6,594 nt of DNA from Wenzhouxiangella sp. (GTDB taxonomy: Bacteria; Pseudomonadota; Gammaproteobacteria; Xanthomonadales; Wenzhouxiangellaceae), in the NCBI GenBank assembly GCA_007135355.1, contig SLJA01000044.1, forward strand, positions 1-6,594, read 5' to 3'. Below, piece by piece: positions 6,538-6,594 of this stretch. Made by a program: the position numbers and the translations under genes. The first letter of the stretch is position 1, and each line of letters begins with the position of its first letter. The notes beneath the pieces are model-generated. The model did not search any database. It was given only the letters and a program-made list of their open reading frames with translations, and was not told where the DNA came from.

Positions 6538-6594
6538 CTAGTGGGCCATGCGGCTAATTAGGTAACGCTCAGAGTCACTGTGCTGGCGTGAATC
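6538..6594 (-). CDS. possible C-terminal end of an unidentified protein (partial)
   Basis: Read on the minus strand from the right edge, one frame stays open for 18 codons and stops at TAG (6540-6538). Its peptide ends SERYLISRMAH, which has the balanced composition of a real protein end. The other two minus frames contain stops (TAA, TGA) within this stretch. If real, it converges on the TraB-like gene, with only 6 nt between the stop codons. The fragment is too short to assign a family, and it could be chance. Confidence 0.35.
   Translation of the reverse strand, partial: DSRQHSDSERYLISRMAH

Noticed and set aside
6554..6561. Palindrome CTAATTAG downstream of the TraB-like gene
   Set aside because: Eight bases with no loop or T tract; too short to support a terminator or operator, and it may lie within the end of another gene.

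Overview
The window is a gene-dense, high-GC bacterial chromosomal segment. Codon use and gene content suggest a Proteobacterium, most likely a free-living gammaproteobacterium. That placement is an inference from family resemblance, because there is no rRNA or tRNA to anchor it. I see no mobile element, CRISPR array, phage gene or RNA gene.

Layout, left to right. (1) Positions 1-1796, plus strand: the 3' end of one imidazolonepropionase-type amidohydrolase, overlapping by 32 nt a complete second amidohydrolase-like gene with a signal peptide. The first keeps the metal-site Asp. The second has lost most of the metal-ligand positions and looks like a pseudoenzyme partner. (2) Positions 1798-5145, minus strand: an AhpD/carboxymuconolactone-decarboxylase-like gene (upstream) followed by a large Pat/YfiQ-type protein, which fuses an NDP-forming acyl-CoA synthetase-like region to a C-terminal GNAT acetyltransferase. 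The stop codons of blocks 1 and 2 face each other one base apart, inside a perfect 9-bp inverted repeat that may be a shared terminator. (3) A 177-bp divergent intergenic region carrying a 10-bp inverted repeat. (4) Positions 5323-6531, plus strand: a TraB/PrgY/TIKI-like membrane protein. (5) Positions 6538-6594: a possible last 18 codons of a further minus-strand gene, truncated by the window edge.

The genes do not form one obvious pathway. The amidohydrolase pair is probably one exported or periplasmic unit. The AhpD-like and Pat-like genes are probably co-transcribed. The TraB-like gene is divergently transcribed from them. The points most worth a second look are the active/degenerate amidohydrolase pair, the conserved catalytic-type His in the Pat-like protein (reported lost in enterobacterial Pat), and the hairpin across the convergent stops. 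I found no convincing previously undescribed system here.
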